This document shows positions 1-9,114 of a DNA stretch of 49,641 bases, one piece after another; position 1 is the first letter of the stretch; every line of letters begins with the position of its first letter. This DNA is from Candidatus Latescibacterota bacterium (GTDB taxonomy: Bacteria > Latescibacterota > UBA2968 > UBA8231). The DNA is taken from NCBI GenBank assembly GCA_022827165.1, contig JAJDTN010000204.1, positions 1 to 49,641 on the forward strand, given 5' to 3'. Made by a program: the position numbers and the translations under genes. Under the pieces are notes generated by a model. It had not been told where the DNA came from. It saw nothing but the letters and a program-made list of their open reading frames with translations, and ran no database searches.

Positions 1-1196
1 TCCAGGGCGTAGCGGCGGGCGTCCTCGATGAACCGCAGGTGCCGGGGCAGACCGGTGCCGGCCAGGGATTCCAGGGCGTACTGGAGGATGCCGTAGGGGC
101 TGAGGCGGTTGACCAGGGCGCCCGCTTCGACCGGCCGGAGCTGCCGGCGCAGCTTCTCCTCGTGGAAGTCGCGGTCCAGGCGCAGGTGGTCCCGCAGGAA
201 GTCGCTGAACTCCGCCAGGAACGCGGCGGGAGGAGGCTCGCCCGGCCGGGCGGGGTTGGTCTTGCCCCAGAGCTGGTGTTCCTGTGTCAGGGCCCGCCGC
301 TGCGAGATATGGTTCCCCCAGTCCATCTTCGGCTCCTGGAAGTAGCTCACCGCCCCCGAGACCGTGTTCGGCAGCAGCACCAGCAGCACCGTCCACACCA
401 GCAGCAGCACCACCAGGGCCGAGGAGGCCCGCTCGCTCAGGCAGGAGACGAGCAGGCCGAGCCCCACGAAGCAGGCCAGGTAGAGCAGGCAGGCGAGATA
501 GACGGGTGCCAGGCGCAGGAAGAGATCCGAGCCCAACGCGAGGGTGCCGGCCAGACCGAGGATGAGCAGGTTCAGCAGAATCCCGAGGGTGAGGGCGACG
601 GCGAGGACGACCCAGGCGGCGGTGAACTTGCCCAGCAGCAGGCCGAAACGCGGCACCGGCCCCGAGAGGGCGAGCTTGAGAGTGCCCGTCTCGCGCTCGC
701 CGCAGACGCCGTCGTAGGTGAGCAGCAGGGCCATCAGGCTGAGGCAGAAGCCGACGATGAAGACCCAGTCGACCTCCACGAAGTCGGGGACGATGCCGGC
801 CGCGGGCGGAGCCACCGGGGACGAGTACACCAGGATCCACGGGTTGTGGATGGTGAAGCCCGAGCCCCATCCGTAGGAGCCGGTCGACTGTGCCCGAATC
901 GTCCCGGGCAGGAAGTCCTCGCGGCCGAAGGCGACGAAGGAGAGCGGGCTCGGCCGCTTGGCCAGACTCCCGGGGCCCATGACCGCCAGCTCGCCGAGGC
1001 TGCCGGCCAGCCCCTCGATCCGGTCCCCTGCCCCCTTCACCTGCTGCTGATACCGCTCCATGGCCCGCTCGTGACCGGGGCCGCTGAAGACGGCGCCGTT
1101 CACCGCCATGAGGGCCGTGGTGATCAGCAGGGTCAGGGCGAAGCGCAGACTGGTGAGGTGATCGGCCAGCTCCCGGCGCAGGATCGTTGCGATCAC
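1..1196 (-). CDS. ABC-2 type permease, fourth pair, second member (3' end outside window)
   Basis: Membrane subunit of an ABC exporter in the NosY-like / DUF3526-style group. The GTG start at 1196 (VIATILRRELADHL) lies 10 bases after the stop of the preceding permease, and no ATG fits better. Visible features are one N-terminal membrane helix, a long extracytoplasmic loop, then a run of helices that opens with the family signature (VDWVFIVGFCLSLMALLLTYD, followed by GVCGERETGTLKL and a GLLLGKF segment). The same signature is found in the 'B' members of the other three pairs. About 399 codons are visible; the C-terminus is cut by the window edge. The ATPase that should drive it is probably the single one at 16873-17580, because none lies nearer in the window. 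The substrate is unknown. Confidence 0.85.
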   Translation of the reverse strand, partial: MIATILRRELADHLTSLRFALTLLITTALMAVNGAVFSGPGHERAMERYQQQVKGAGDRIEGLAGSLGELAVMGPGSLAKRPSPLSFVAFGREDFLPGTIRAQSTGSYGWGSGFTIHNPWILVYSSPVAPPAAGIVPDFVEVDWVFIVGFCLSLMALLLTYDGVCGERETGTLKLALSGPVPRFGLLLGKFTAAWVVLAVALTLGILLNLLILGLAGTLALGSDLFLRLAPVYLACLLYLACFVGLGLLVSCLSERASSALVVLLLVWTVLLVLLPNTVSGAVSYFQEPKMDWGNHISQRRALTQEHQLWGKTNPARPGEPPPAAFLAEFSDFLRDHLRLDRDFHEEKLRRQLRPVEAGALVNRLSPYGILQYALESLAGTGLPRHLRFIEDARRYAL

Positions 1197-1206
1197 GGCC
1201 GTCCCC

Positions 1207-2688
1207 CTAAGCCAGGTCGTAGCGCCGGAACCGCCAGTACGCGGTCATGAAGGCCGCGCCGGCGAAACCGGCCAGCAACAGCAGCGGCGCCGAAGCGCGG
1301 GCGACACCCTCGCCGATCGAGTCGGCGGACTCGCGGTAGCGGGGCAGGTGCTCGAGGGTGGCCTTCGCCGACAGGTCGAACCACTCGCGGGACCCGAACC
1401 AGCCCTCCTGCTCGTAGAAGGCGATCAACTGGCCCCGGTAGCCCCGCGCCGATTCCAGGAAGCGCCAGTAGTCGCCGCGGTCCGTGCGAGCCAGGGCCGC
1501 CGTGGCCTGGCCGTGGGCGCCAGCGGGAGAGAGAAGGGACAGTCCCGAGGCCACGGCGTGGAGGCCCCTCATGCCGATCTCCAGCGGCTCCCAGGCCTCC
1601 CGCCAGACCCGGTCCGCGTAGGCCATGCGCTGCTGCTCGACCTCCACGAAGAACGAGGTCAACTGCCGCACCTTGCGCTCGACCTCGGACTCCGCCTCAC
1701 CCTCGGCGAACCCGATGGCCATGCAACCATGAGGAACGGTCCAGTTGCGGCTCGAGTAGGTTCCCCCCAGATCGCTCCAGTCCCTGACCACGACCTCGCT
1801 CTCCCGCTGGCGGACCCACTCGCCGAAGCTCGCGTAGAGCTGACCCTCGATGTCCCGGGACGACTCGACCGAGAGGCGCGCACGGGCATGGGTGTCGACG
1901 GCGAAGCCGACCACGTTCGGATAGACGGCCACGCCCAGCAGCCACCCGAAGACGGCCAGGACCAGGGCCGTGGCCGAGCGCCGCGTGCAGATCGACAACA
2001 GCAGACCGACCGCGTACATGGCCGCCACGTAGAGTCCGGACGCGCAGAGCATGAGGACCGCGCGGCCGATCTCGCCGGCCCCGAGATGCAGGGCGGGTGA
2101 GGCCTGCACGAAGAGCAGGGCCACCACGTACGTGACCGCCAGCAGCACCGCGAGCAAACCCAGGTGGCCGGCTGCCTTGCCGACCAGGATCTGGTCGCGG
2201 GCCACGGGATTGGCAAGCATGAGCCGGAGAGTCCCCCTTTCGCGCTCGCCACAGACCGCATCGTGCGCGAAAAGCAGGGCCAGCAGGCCGAGGACGATCT
2301 GCACGATGAGCGACAGGTCGACGGTACGGAAGAGGACCATGTAGGGGTTGGAGGTGCCCAGCCACCTCGACTGTACTGGAACCGCGTGGTGAGTGACCGT
2401 GACCTGGTTTCCCTGCCAGCGGTCGGAACCGACGCTGAACACGGCCAGTTGCCGGGGCTCGCGGAAGGCCTTCAAGTCGTTGACCAGGTGGCTGTACGCG
2501 CCCTCCTGCTCCAGCTCCGTCTCGTATTCCCGGACCTGCTCCAGCCAGGCCTGCCGCCGGGACTCGTAGTCCTCGATCATGGCCAGGGTGCCGGCGGCCA
2601 CGGCCACCACGCACAGGATCAGGCCCACGGCGAAGCGCAGGGTGAGCAGGGCCTGGTGGAACTCCTTGCGGGCGATGGTGGTGATCAT
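1207..2688 (-). CDS. ABC-2 type permease, fourth pair, first member
   Basis: 493-aa membrane subunit of the ABC export locus. It starts MITTIARKEFHQALLTLRF, the same kind of N-terminus as the 'A' members at 9115, 12313 and 15235. TM1 covers about residues 18-38. An extracytoplasmic loop follows, then a block of five helices beginning near residue 125 with the AHDAVCGERERGTLRLMLAN signature, a second soluble region of about 170 residues, and a last helix before the basic C-terminus RFRRYDLA. It is clearly more diverged than pairs 2 and 3 are from each other. It lies 12 bases downstream of a small ORF and 10 bases upstream of its partner. It is separated from the rest of the permease array by the kinase/regulator genes and an accessory patch, so it may be transcribed from its own unrecognised promoter. 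Confidence 0.88.
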   Translation of the reverse strand: MITTIARKEFHQALLTLRFAVGLILCVVAVAAGTLAMIEDYESRRQAWLEQVREYETELEQEGAYSHLVNDLKAFREPRQLAVFSVGSDRWQGNQVTVTHHAVPVQSRWLGTSNPYMVLFRTVDLSLIVQIVLGLLALLFAHDAVCGERERGTLRLMLANPVARDQILVGKAAGHLGLLAVLLAVTYVVALLFVQASPALHLGAGEIGRAVLMLCASGLYVAAMYAVGLLLSICTRRSATALVLAVFGWLLGVAVYPNVVGFAVDTHARARLSVESSRDIEGQLYASFGEWVRQRESEVVVRDWSDLGGTYSSRNWTVPHGCMAIGFAEGEAESEVERKVRQLTSFFVEVEQQRMAYADRVWREAWEPLEIGMRGLHAVASGLSLLSPAGAHGQATAALARTDRGDYWRFLESARGYRGQLIAFYEQEGWFGSREWFDLSAKATLEHLPRYRESADSIGEGVARASAPLLLLAGFAGAAFMTAYWRFRRYDLA

Positions 2689-2700
2689 TGGAACAGGGCT

Positions 2701-2916
2701 CTACGGTTGCTCCGGTGGCAGCGCCGACCCGGCGTCCCGATGGGCCTTCTCAAACGCGCTCTTCAGGTCTCTGTACAACTGACGTGTCTCAGCCGGGCTC
2801 TCGGCGTTCACCATCACTGTCGCCCCGGCGGACCTGACGATGAGAAACGGCGGCTTGTCGACATCGGCGAAGACCTGGCACTCGCCAACATCCCTGCAGT
2901 TGAACTCGATGCGCAC
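2701..2916 (-). CDS. small hypothetical protein upstream of permease pair 4
   Basis: 71-aa soluble protein, not recognised. It starts at GTG (VRIEFNCRDVGE); an in-frame TGA a few codons upstream limits alternative starts. No convincing Shine-Dalgarno is visible. The first half looks like short beta strands (FADVDKPPFLIVRSAGATVM) and the second half a charged helix, which gives a compact alpha/beta composition. The stop is 12 bases before the permease at 2688, on the same strand, so co-transcription and coupling are plausible. It could be a small accessory or regulator of the permease pair, or part of the accessory patch to its right. Function is not inferable from sequence alone. Confidence 0.5.
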   Translation of the reverse strand: MRIEFNCRDVGECQVFADVDKPPFLIVRSAGATVMVNAESPAETRQLYRDLKSAFEKAHRDAGSALPPEQP

Positions 2917-3008
2917 GGCGGTAGCGATGAAAGATCAATCTGCTTCATGGTTGAGGACGACCTGCCTTCCGTCGCTCCACGGGCGCCATCACGGCGCTTG
3001 CGCGGCCA

Positions 3009-3377
3009 CTAACACATCTCCTCGACGAAATCCGGCTCGGGCGTCTGCGCGAACTGGACGGCCTTGATCGTCCTGCTCCCCTCGAGCAAGGCTCGAGCCA
3101 GACGGTGACCTCCGTCCATCAGACCGCCGTTCTCGTTGAGGATTACAGGGAATTCGCTGTCCACCTCATTGATCCGCTTGCAGTGGCCGGCCACCTCTCT
3201 GATGGTCGGCGTACGCCCCCTGCCGAACCAGCAGTCCCGGTCCAGTTCCTGGAGACTCTCAACCTCGACTTCGAACTCAGGCAACTCCCGCGCCAGCCTC
3301 CACAGCCGCTCGGTGTACCAGATGTACCTCTTGTCCCCGACTCGCGTCGAATGGGTCTCTCGACTACGCCTCTGCAA
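3009..3377 (-). CDS. ParB-like nuclease-domain protein (stand-alone)
   Basis: 122-aa protein with the ParB/Srx-type core: a GRTPTIREVAGH segment followed by FPVILNENGGLMDGGHRLAR, where the DGGHR motif is the nucleotide-binding/hydrolysis signature. Short ParB-fold proteins of this length occur widely in accessory DNA; they lack the HTH and C-terminal dimer domains of chromosome-partition ParB, so a role in chromosome segregation is not implied. The family-like region begins at KRYIWYTERLWRLA. The TTG start at 3377 is only the upstream limit, and the true start may be slightly internal. A 33-codon ORF (3465 to 3364, ending AIAEA) overlaps the start and may be a translated leader or chance. Codon use is more AT-tolerant than in the flanking permeases, which fits acquired DNA. 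Confidence 0.6.
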   Translation of the reverse strand: MQRRSRETHSTRVGDKRYIWYTERLWRLARELPEFEVEVESLQELDRDCWFGRGRTPTIREVAGHCKRINEVDSEFPVILNENGGLMDGGHRLARALLEGSRTIKAVQFAQTPEPDFVEEMC

Positions 3378-3398
3378 TGGCCCTCTCCCTCAGCTCTC

Positions 3399-3713
3399 TC
3401 AGCTTCCAGAAAGCCCTCCAACAACGCCTGTGCCAGGACACGACCTCCTTGTCGACCGGGGCCATACGCCTGACCTGCACAACTCAGAAAGAGCCAGTGC
3501 GCTCTTTCTTGCGGTACCACGGGGACCCAATCCCGAACGGTCCGCGAATCCGGCCGGGTAAGCCTTGAGGATGACTTGCTTTGGAAGACCGTCCAGGTCC
3601 ACATCGCAGTCCCACACACTGCAGCCACTCCTTCCGCCCATGTCCCGGTAACAAGTGACCACCAAGTCTCTTCGCCCGATGCACCTGCATAGCCATTCCT
3701 CAACAGTGCTCAT
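3399..3713 (-). pseudogene. truncated phosphotransferase-like gene (N-terminal part only)
   Basis: The ATG at 3713 overlaps the stop of the kinase gene (ATGA), a strong sign of a real coupled start: MSTVEEWLCRCIGRRDL. The 104 codons include the start of a protein-kinase-like/aminoglycoside-phosphotransferase-type N-lobe (TCYRDMGG, then QVILKAYPAGFADR with a candidate ATP-contacting lysine). After about residue 80 the reading frame degenerates into PRSTRRSCPG and stops. No C-lobe with an HxD catalytic motif or DxD is found in any frame before the ParB-like gene, so the body of the enzyme has been lost rather than merely shifted. Assignment to the phosphotransferase fold is a pattern-based guess; what is seen directly is a coupled start followed by a truncated ORF. 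Confidence 0.45.
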
Positions 3714-4273
3714 GCGGAGATCTTGCCTGGCGGATCGCCCCGGGATCTCCTCTGGTGCGCAGGTGCTCCCGAAACAACGACGGAGACAGCACTGGGTGTG
3801 TTCTCCCCTCGTTTGACCAGTCTGGCCAGACACTCGGACTTCGGAGTGTCGACGAAAATGGAGTAGCCGTAGAATTCCCTCAGCTCCGGACGAAACGAGT
3901 AGACCCCGTCGATCAGTATGATGCCCTCAGCCGGTCTGTCGATCCACTCTGCCAGCTGGTTGATCCCCCAGTCATAGCGCTGGTAGCGTGCTCGAGCTCC
4001 ACGCGACAGCGGCTCGAGAAGTTCACGGCTCATCCTTTCCCAATCAAAGTACCGCATGTAACCACATTCAGGCGTCAGGGCCCTTCTCGCATTCTCCTCC
4101 ATTGGAGCATAGAAGTCATCCCCGTGCACTATTGAGACGAGATTGCAGCTCTCGCTCAGTCTCTTGGCGAGGGTTGACTTGCCAGCGCCACCGGGGCCGT
4201 CGAGTGCGACTACCAGGCGTCTATCTGAGCCCAAGGCCGAGACAAGTAGCGATGAGAGAACACTGATGTCCAT
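3710..4273 (-). CDS. P-loop kinase, uridine-kinase-like
   Basis: 187-aa nucleoside/small-molecule kinase-like protein from ATG 4273 (MDISVLSSLLVSALG). The Walker A motif GPGGAGKST is at about residues 26-34. IVHGDDFYAP follows as the substrate/DxD-like segment, then GIILIDGVYSFRPELREFYG and the lid-region arginines (ECLARLVKRGEN). This order is typical of the uridine-kinase-like P-loop family. The C-terminus after RGEN is short and lacks the usual W...AED-Y helix of relatives, so an in-frame deletion or a divergent tail is possible. The stop overlaps the start of the truncated phosphotransferase (ATGA). The start lies just outside the repeat copy at 4278-4555, so this gene was probably delivered together with that repeat. 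Confidence 0.65.
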   Translation of the reverse strand: MDISVLSSLLVSALGSDRRLVVALDGPGGAGKSTLAKRLSESCNLVSIVHGDDFYAPMEENARRALTPECGYMRYFDWERMSRELLEPLSRGARARYQRYDWGINQLAEWIDRPAEGIILIDGVYSFRPELREFYGYSIFVDTPKSECLARLVKRGENTPSAVSVVVSGAPAHQRRSRGDPPGKISA

Positions 4274-4277
4274 GTCG

Positions 4278-4555
4278 CGAAGGTATCCACCTGAAGGAAC
4301 AGCCGCAGAGAGCTCGGCAGGTCGGACCGCGGTGTTCGGAACGCGGGGCTGCGGATCCGCTCTCACACACGAGGGCGGCGCCTCCCACTCGGATCGAGGG
4401 CGGCTCAAGACTCCAGCCCGTAGGCGGTGATCTTGGCCAGCAGCGTCTTGCGCGTGATCCCCAGCCGGGCGGCGGCGCACCTGCGGTTGAGGTCCTCCTC
4501 CGCCAGGATGTAGGCGATCGCCTGCCGCTCGAGCACGACCGGACGTTCAGCCAGT
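4278..4555. repeat. direct repeat copy 1: duplicated 3' end of the sigma-54 activator gene plus downstream flank
   Basis: This 278-base segment matches 4973-5250 in the same orientation. Over the coding part (4405-4555 against 5100-5250) I count about 17 mismatches in 151 bases, so roughly 89% identity. The flank (4278-4404 against 4973-5099) is also similar but with small indels. Homology stops abruptly after the ccagt at 4555 and near cgaaggta at 4278. The two copies enclose 417 bases that carry the 60-aa gene. Confidence 0.85.
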
Positions 4556-4557
4556 CG
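4405..4557 (-). pseudogene. orphan Fis-type HTH tail of the sigma-54 activator
   Basis: The last 49 codons of the activator gene are repeated here: LAERPVVLERQAIAYILAEE, then AAARLGITRKTLLAKITAYG to the same LES stop. An upstream in-frame extension to 4659 (beginning MSTPTELW) exists, but it lies over the C-terminus of the 60-aa gene in another frame and looks non-native. The tail keeps a perfect helix-turn-helix (ARLGITRKTLLAKI) and would be a stand-alone DNA-binding domain if translated, a possible competitor of the full-length activator. The more economical reading is a non-functional duplicate left by an insertion at the gene's 3' end. Confidence 0.7.
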
Positions 4558-4582
4558 ATCTGCTTCTTGGAGCAGAGGGGGA

Positions 4583-4765
4583 TCAGGAAACTCCCGGCTC
4601 TTCGGTGGACGCCCGTCTCTTGGAATCAGTCCAGTCCACAACTCTGTGGGCGTACTCACGCTCCCTTTCGCGGATCATGGCCCCCAGGCGATCCACGTCA
4701 TAGTCGTGTTCGCGAGCTATGTCCTCCTTGACTTTCCACAAGGCGGCTATGACTTCATCCTTCAT
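4583..4765 (-). CDS. small hypothetical protein, 60 aa
   Basis: ATG at 4765, preceded by a good Shine-Dalgarno (AGGAGA about 8 bases upstream). The 60-aa product MKDEVIAALWKVKEDIAREH... is a helical, strongly charged protein with a central REREREYAH run. Short proteins of this look (M-DE-I---W--KD-IA-E---D---L) are frequent in accessory regions of GC-rich bacteria, often near toxin-antitoxin-like genes, but I cannot name a function. It sits exactly in the 417-base segment enclosed by the two 278-base direct repeats, i.e. in the piece inserted behind the activator gene. Confidence 0.55.
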   Translation of the reverse strand: MKDEVIAALWKVKEDIAREHDYDVDRLGAMIREREREYAHRVVDWTDSKRRASTEEPGVS

Positions 4766-5099
4766 CAGGGCAAGTCTCCTATCATTTCTTGAGGAGTGCA
4801 ATTCCACCAGGATGCCGTCACCTCCTGCCAGGCCGCCACCAACGGACTGGACGATGGACGCGCTGTCAAGTAACTGACTATCGATGTCTCGATGTAGACC
4901 GAGGGCATGGGAGGAAACCTGATTCAGCCAATCGGCTCTTGAGTAAGGCCTCCGTGTCTTGCTTCTGATCCCCGAAGGTAATCTCCCTGCATGAACAGCC
5001 GCAAAGAGCCCGGCAGGTCGGACCGCGGTGTCCGGAAGCGCGGGGCTGCGGATCCGCTCCCACTCACGAGGGCGGCCCCGCCAGCCGGATCGAGGCGGC
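4766..5099. other. intergenic segment between activator gene and 60-aa gene
   Basis: No gene is supported here. The right part (4973-5099) is the downstream flank included in direct repeat copy 2. The left part (4766-4972) is AT-richer unique sequence with only the ribosome-binding site of the 60-aa gene recognisable. The minus-strand ORF running through it to 5323 uses an alternative frame of the activator gene and is not credible as a protein. Confidence 0.6.
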
Positions 5100-6451
<1,352 letters not shown>

Positions 6452-6455
<4 letters not shown>

Positions 6456-7682
6456 CGCGCCCTCCCGTCGGAGGGCAGGCGGACGTGCACGGTGGTGCCG
6501 GCGCCGGGGCGGCTCTCGATGTCGATGCGGCCGTCGTGCCGGGAGACGATCCCGTAGCACACGGCCAGGCCGAGTCCGGTGCCCTCCTCGCGGGTGGTGA
6601 AGAACGGATCGAACACAAGTTCAAGGTCGTCGGCGGGAATGCCGTTGCCCGTGTCTTCCACGCTGACGCGGAGGGTGTGATCGGAGCGGACCACCCCGAG
6701 GGAGAGGCGGCCGCCCTCGGGCATGGCCTGCAGCGCGTTCATGCACAAGTTGAGGAAGACCTGCTTCAACTGGTCGGGGTCGCCGCGCGCCTTCCCCTCC
6801 GCCTCCGGCAGGACGAACTCGACCCCCTGGGACCGGGCGGCGCTGTCGATCAGGCGGCCCACCTGGCGCAGCAGCGACAGCACGTCGACCTCCTCGAAGA
6901 GGGGCGGCGCCGGGCGCGCGAAGGAGAGGAGACCGGCGATGATGCCGTTGATGCGGGTCCACCTCGCCCAGCAGCTCGTCGACGAGGACGGCCTTCTCCG
7001 AGCCCTCCTCGAAGTCGGGGCGGAGGTACTGGATCGTGCTGCGGATGCTGGTCAGGGGATTGCGGATCTCGTGGGCCGCCCCGGCGGCCAGCTCCCCCAA
7101 CGTGGCCAGCCGCTCGGCCCGGTAGAGACCGCGCACGCGCTGGCGTCCCTGTCGCAGGAGCAGGGCGTTGTGCAGGGCCAGGCCGAAGAGGGGCAGCAGG
7201 TCGCGGAGAAGGTGCTCGCGCTCGGCCGTAGAGACACGGACCCCGCCCAGGAGGAGCAGACCCACGAGGTGGTTCATGGACACCACGGGATGGATCACGT
7301 CGATGCCGAGGCGCTGAAGGAGGGTGTTCTCGGAGTCTGCGAGGTAGTCTCGCACCTGCGGCGCCTCGAGCAGGTCGAGTGCGGTCTCGTTCACCACCAG
7401 CCACTTCACCAGCCGGCTGTCGCGGCCGAAGCGCAGATCCGCCAGCGCGGTTTCGTCGCAGCCGCGGTGACAAAACGGCGCGAAGGGCTCGCGCGCCTCC
7501 TCGGCCAGCAGCAGCGCCGCGCGCCGGGCGCCGAGAGCGTTGCGAACGCGGGCCACCTCTCCCTCGGCAAGGGGCTCCAGATCGGTTACCACGGCCAGGG
7601 CGGTCGAGAGGTCTGGCCGGTGCTCCGGTGTCGAGCCGCGCGATGGGGACCGCCGGCGAAACCACGACATGACGGGCCTCAC
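6452..7682 (-). pseudogene. NtrB-like sensor histidine kinase, one-base frameshift
   Basis: Sensor partner of the downstream activator. From GTG 7682 (or ATG 7670, MSWFRRRSP) the first frame gives a GAF-like sensory region (about residues 25-195), then the dimerisation/phosphoacceptor H-box AAHEIRNPLTSI, and breaks after LVDELLGEVD. The next frame resumes at once with RINGIIAGLLSFARPAPPLF and continues through the N box (FLNLCMNALQAM), G1 (VEDTGNGIP) and G2 (GTGLGLAVCYG) to the stop at 6452. The break is a run of three G (plus strand 6955-6957) where two restore the frame; the total length of 1231 bases is 3n+1. No membrane helix is visible, so sensing is probably cytoplasmic. Either a genuine recent null mutation or a base-calling error; all catalytic motifs are otherwise intact. 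Confidence 0.9.
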
Positions 7683-7794
7683 GAAGGCGTTCCCGCCGGG
7701 CGGCGCGGATGCGGATGGTTGCGGGACTTGTAGTGGATGGCCACGTGCCAGAAGCTACCGTGGAGCGGTTCGGTGGTCCACGACGTGGGTGGTG

Positions 7795-9108
7795 TCAGCG
7801 GACGTCGTACCGCCGGAAGGAGAAGTAGGCGCCGAGGAAGCAGACGCCGTTGGCGAGGACGAGGACCAGCAGGGGTACCAGCGCCGCGTCGAGGCGTTCG
7901 CGCAGGGACGGTGGGCGGAACTGGAAGCGGGGCACCTCTTCCGGCGCAACCGGCTTCATGGAGAAAGGGCCCCAGCGCGAGGGATCCCAGACATGCTCGC
8001 TGTCGGGGTCCTCGGCATCCTTGCGGCGCAGGAAGTCGGCGAAGTCCCGACGATGCTCGTGCGCCTGCTCGACGAAGGTGCGGTGACGCACCACGCCAGT
8101 TACGGTGAGGGCCTCGGAGGCGAGGCTCAGAGCTGCCACAGGCGACACCAGGGTGGCCTTTCGGGCTACCTCCACTTGGTGACCCAGGAGGTCCCAGTAG
8201 TGCTTGAAGGCCCGCTCGAGGGCCCGCAATTGGGCCTCCCGCGTCATGCCCGGCTTCAGGTCGAACATGGCCCTCCGCGCCTCGGTGTAGGTCGGGACAT
8301 CCACGAGGTGGTCCCCTGCGAGCACCCCCGCCTGGGGCAGGAACACGGCGAGCAGCGCCCACACGACCAGGCTGACCAGCAGGGCCAGGGCCGAGTTGTG
8401 GGTCCGGCTCGAGGCCCACAGGCCCAGCCAGAGGAAGACGGAGACGCAGAGAAGGGCGGCGGTCACCACGCCCACCAGAGCGGGCCATCCTTCGCCGGGC
8501 AATCCCTCCCCGAGCAACTGGATGATGGCGACGGAGGCCACGACGCCGGTCAGGATCGGCGCGGTAGCCATGGCGAGACCGGCGAGGTACTTGGCGATCA
8601 GCACCTGGTCGCGGGGCACCCGGTTGGCCAGGAGTTGGCGCAGGCAGCCGCGCTCCTTCTCGCCGGCGACGCCGTCGTAGGTCAGCAGCAAGGCCATCAG
8701 CGTCCCGAGCATGCCGGCGATGAAGACCCAGTCGGGGTCGAGGCGGAACAGCATCGGGTTGGGATCGCCCCGCCGCTCGAAACCGTTCACGCGCACCGAT
8801 CGGAAGATGTTGGCCACATTCGGCAGGCCGCGGCTGAATCCGCCGCTGGCGAAGGTCAGGCCGGCCGGCGGAAGCCAGAGGTTCTGCCTGGTGAAGAACA
8901 GGTCCGTCAGGCTCTTGGGTGCCGCGCTCTCGATGGCCTCTTCATACTCCTCTACGCCAAGCCGATGGCCCTTGCGCTCTTCATCAATGCGAAGATTCCA
9001 GACGGCGGCGCCGACGACGAAGAGCCCGACGATCGTCACGAAGCTGACCGCGAAGCGCAGGCTCCTCAGGTGCTCGAGGAGCTCCTTCCACACGAGTACG
9101 CCGAGCAC
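7795..9108 (-). CDS. ABC-2 type permease, pair 3, B member
   Basis: 437-aa membrane subunit starting MLGVLVWKELLEHLRSLRF. TM1 is at about 20-38, an extracytoplasmic loop runs to about 150, then comes the family signature DWVFIAGMLGTLMALLLTYD with GVAGEKERGCLRQLLANRVP. Four further helices follow, then a soluble region of about 150 residues and a last helix before the C-terminal FSFRRYDVR. It follows the A member by 6 bases (9115). It is closely related to the B member at 10972-12306, including its very ends, but the middle of the soluble part differs, as expected for a duplicated gene under diversification. It lies upstream of the kinase/activator genes. The substrate is unknown. Confidence 0.9.
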   Translation of the reverse strand: MLGVLVWKELLEHLRSLRFAVSFVTIVGLFVVGAAVWNLRIDEERKGHRLGVEEYEEAIESAAPKSLTDLFFTRQNLWLPPAGLTFASGGFSRGLPNVANIFRSVRVNGFERRGDPNPMLFRLDPDWVFIAGMLGTLMALLLTYDGVAGEKERGCLRQLLANRVPRDQVLIAKYLAGLAMATAPILTGVVASVAIIQLLGEGLPGEGWPALVGVVTAALLCVSVFLWLGLWASSRTHNSALALLVSLVVWALLAVFLPQAGVLAGDHLVDVPTYTEARRAMFDLKPGMTREAQLRALERAFKHYWDLLGHQVEVARKATLVSPVAALSLASEALTVTGVVRHRTFVEQAHEHRRDFADFLRRKDAEDPDSEHVWDPSRWGPFSMKPVAPEEVPRFQFRPPSLRERLDAALVPLLVLVLANGVCFLGAYFSFRRYDVR

Positions 9109-9114
9109 GGTCGG

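Noticed and set aside
39..1250. 403-aa plus-strand ORF
   Set aside because: Gln/Ala/Gly/Arg-rich composition without domains; it is the antisense shadow of the permease that begins at GTG 1196 on the minus strand.
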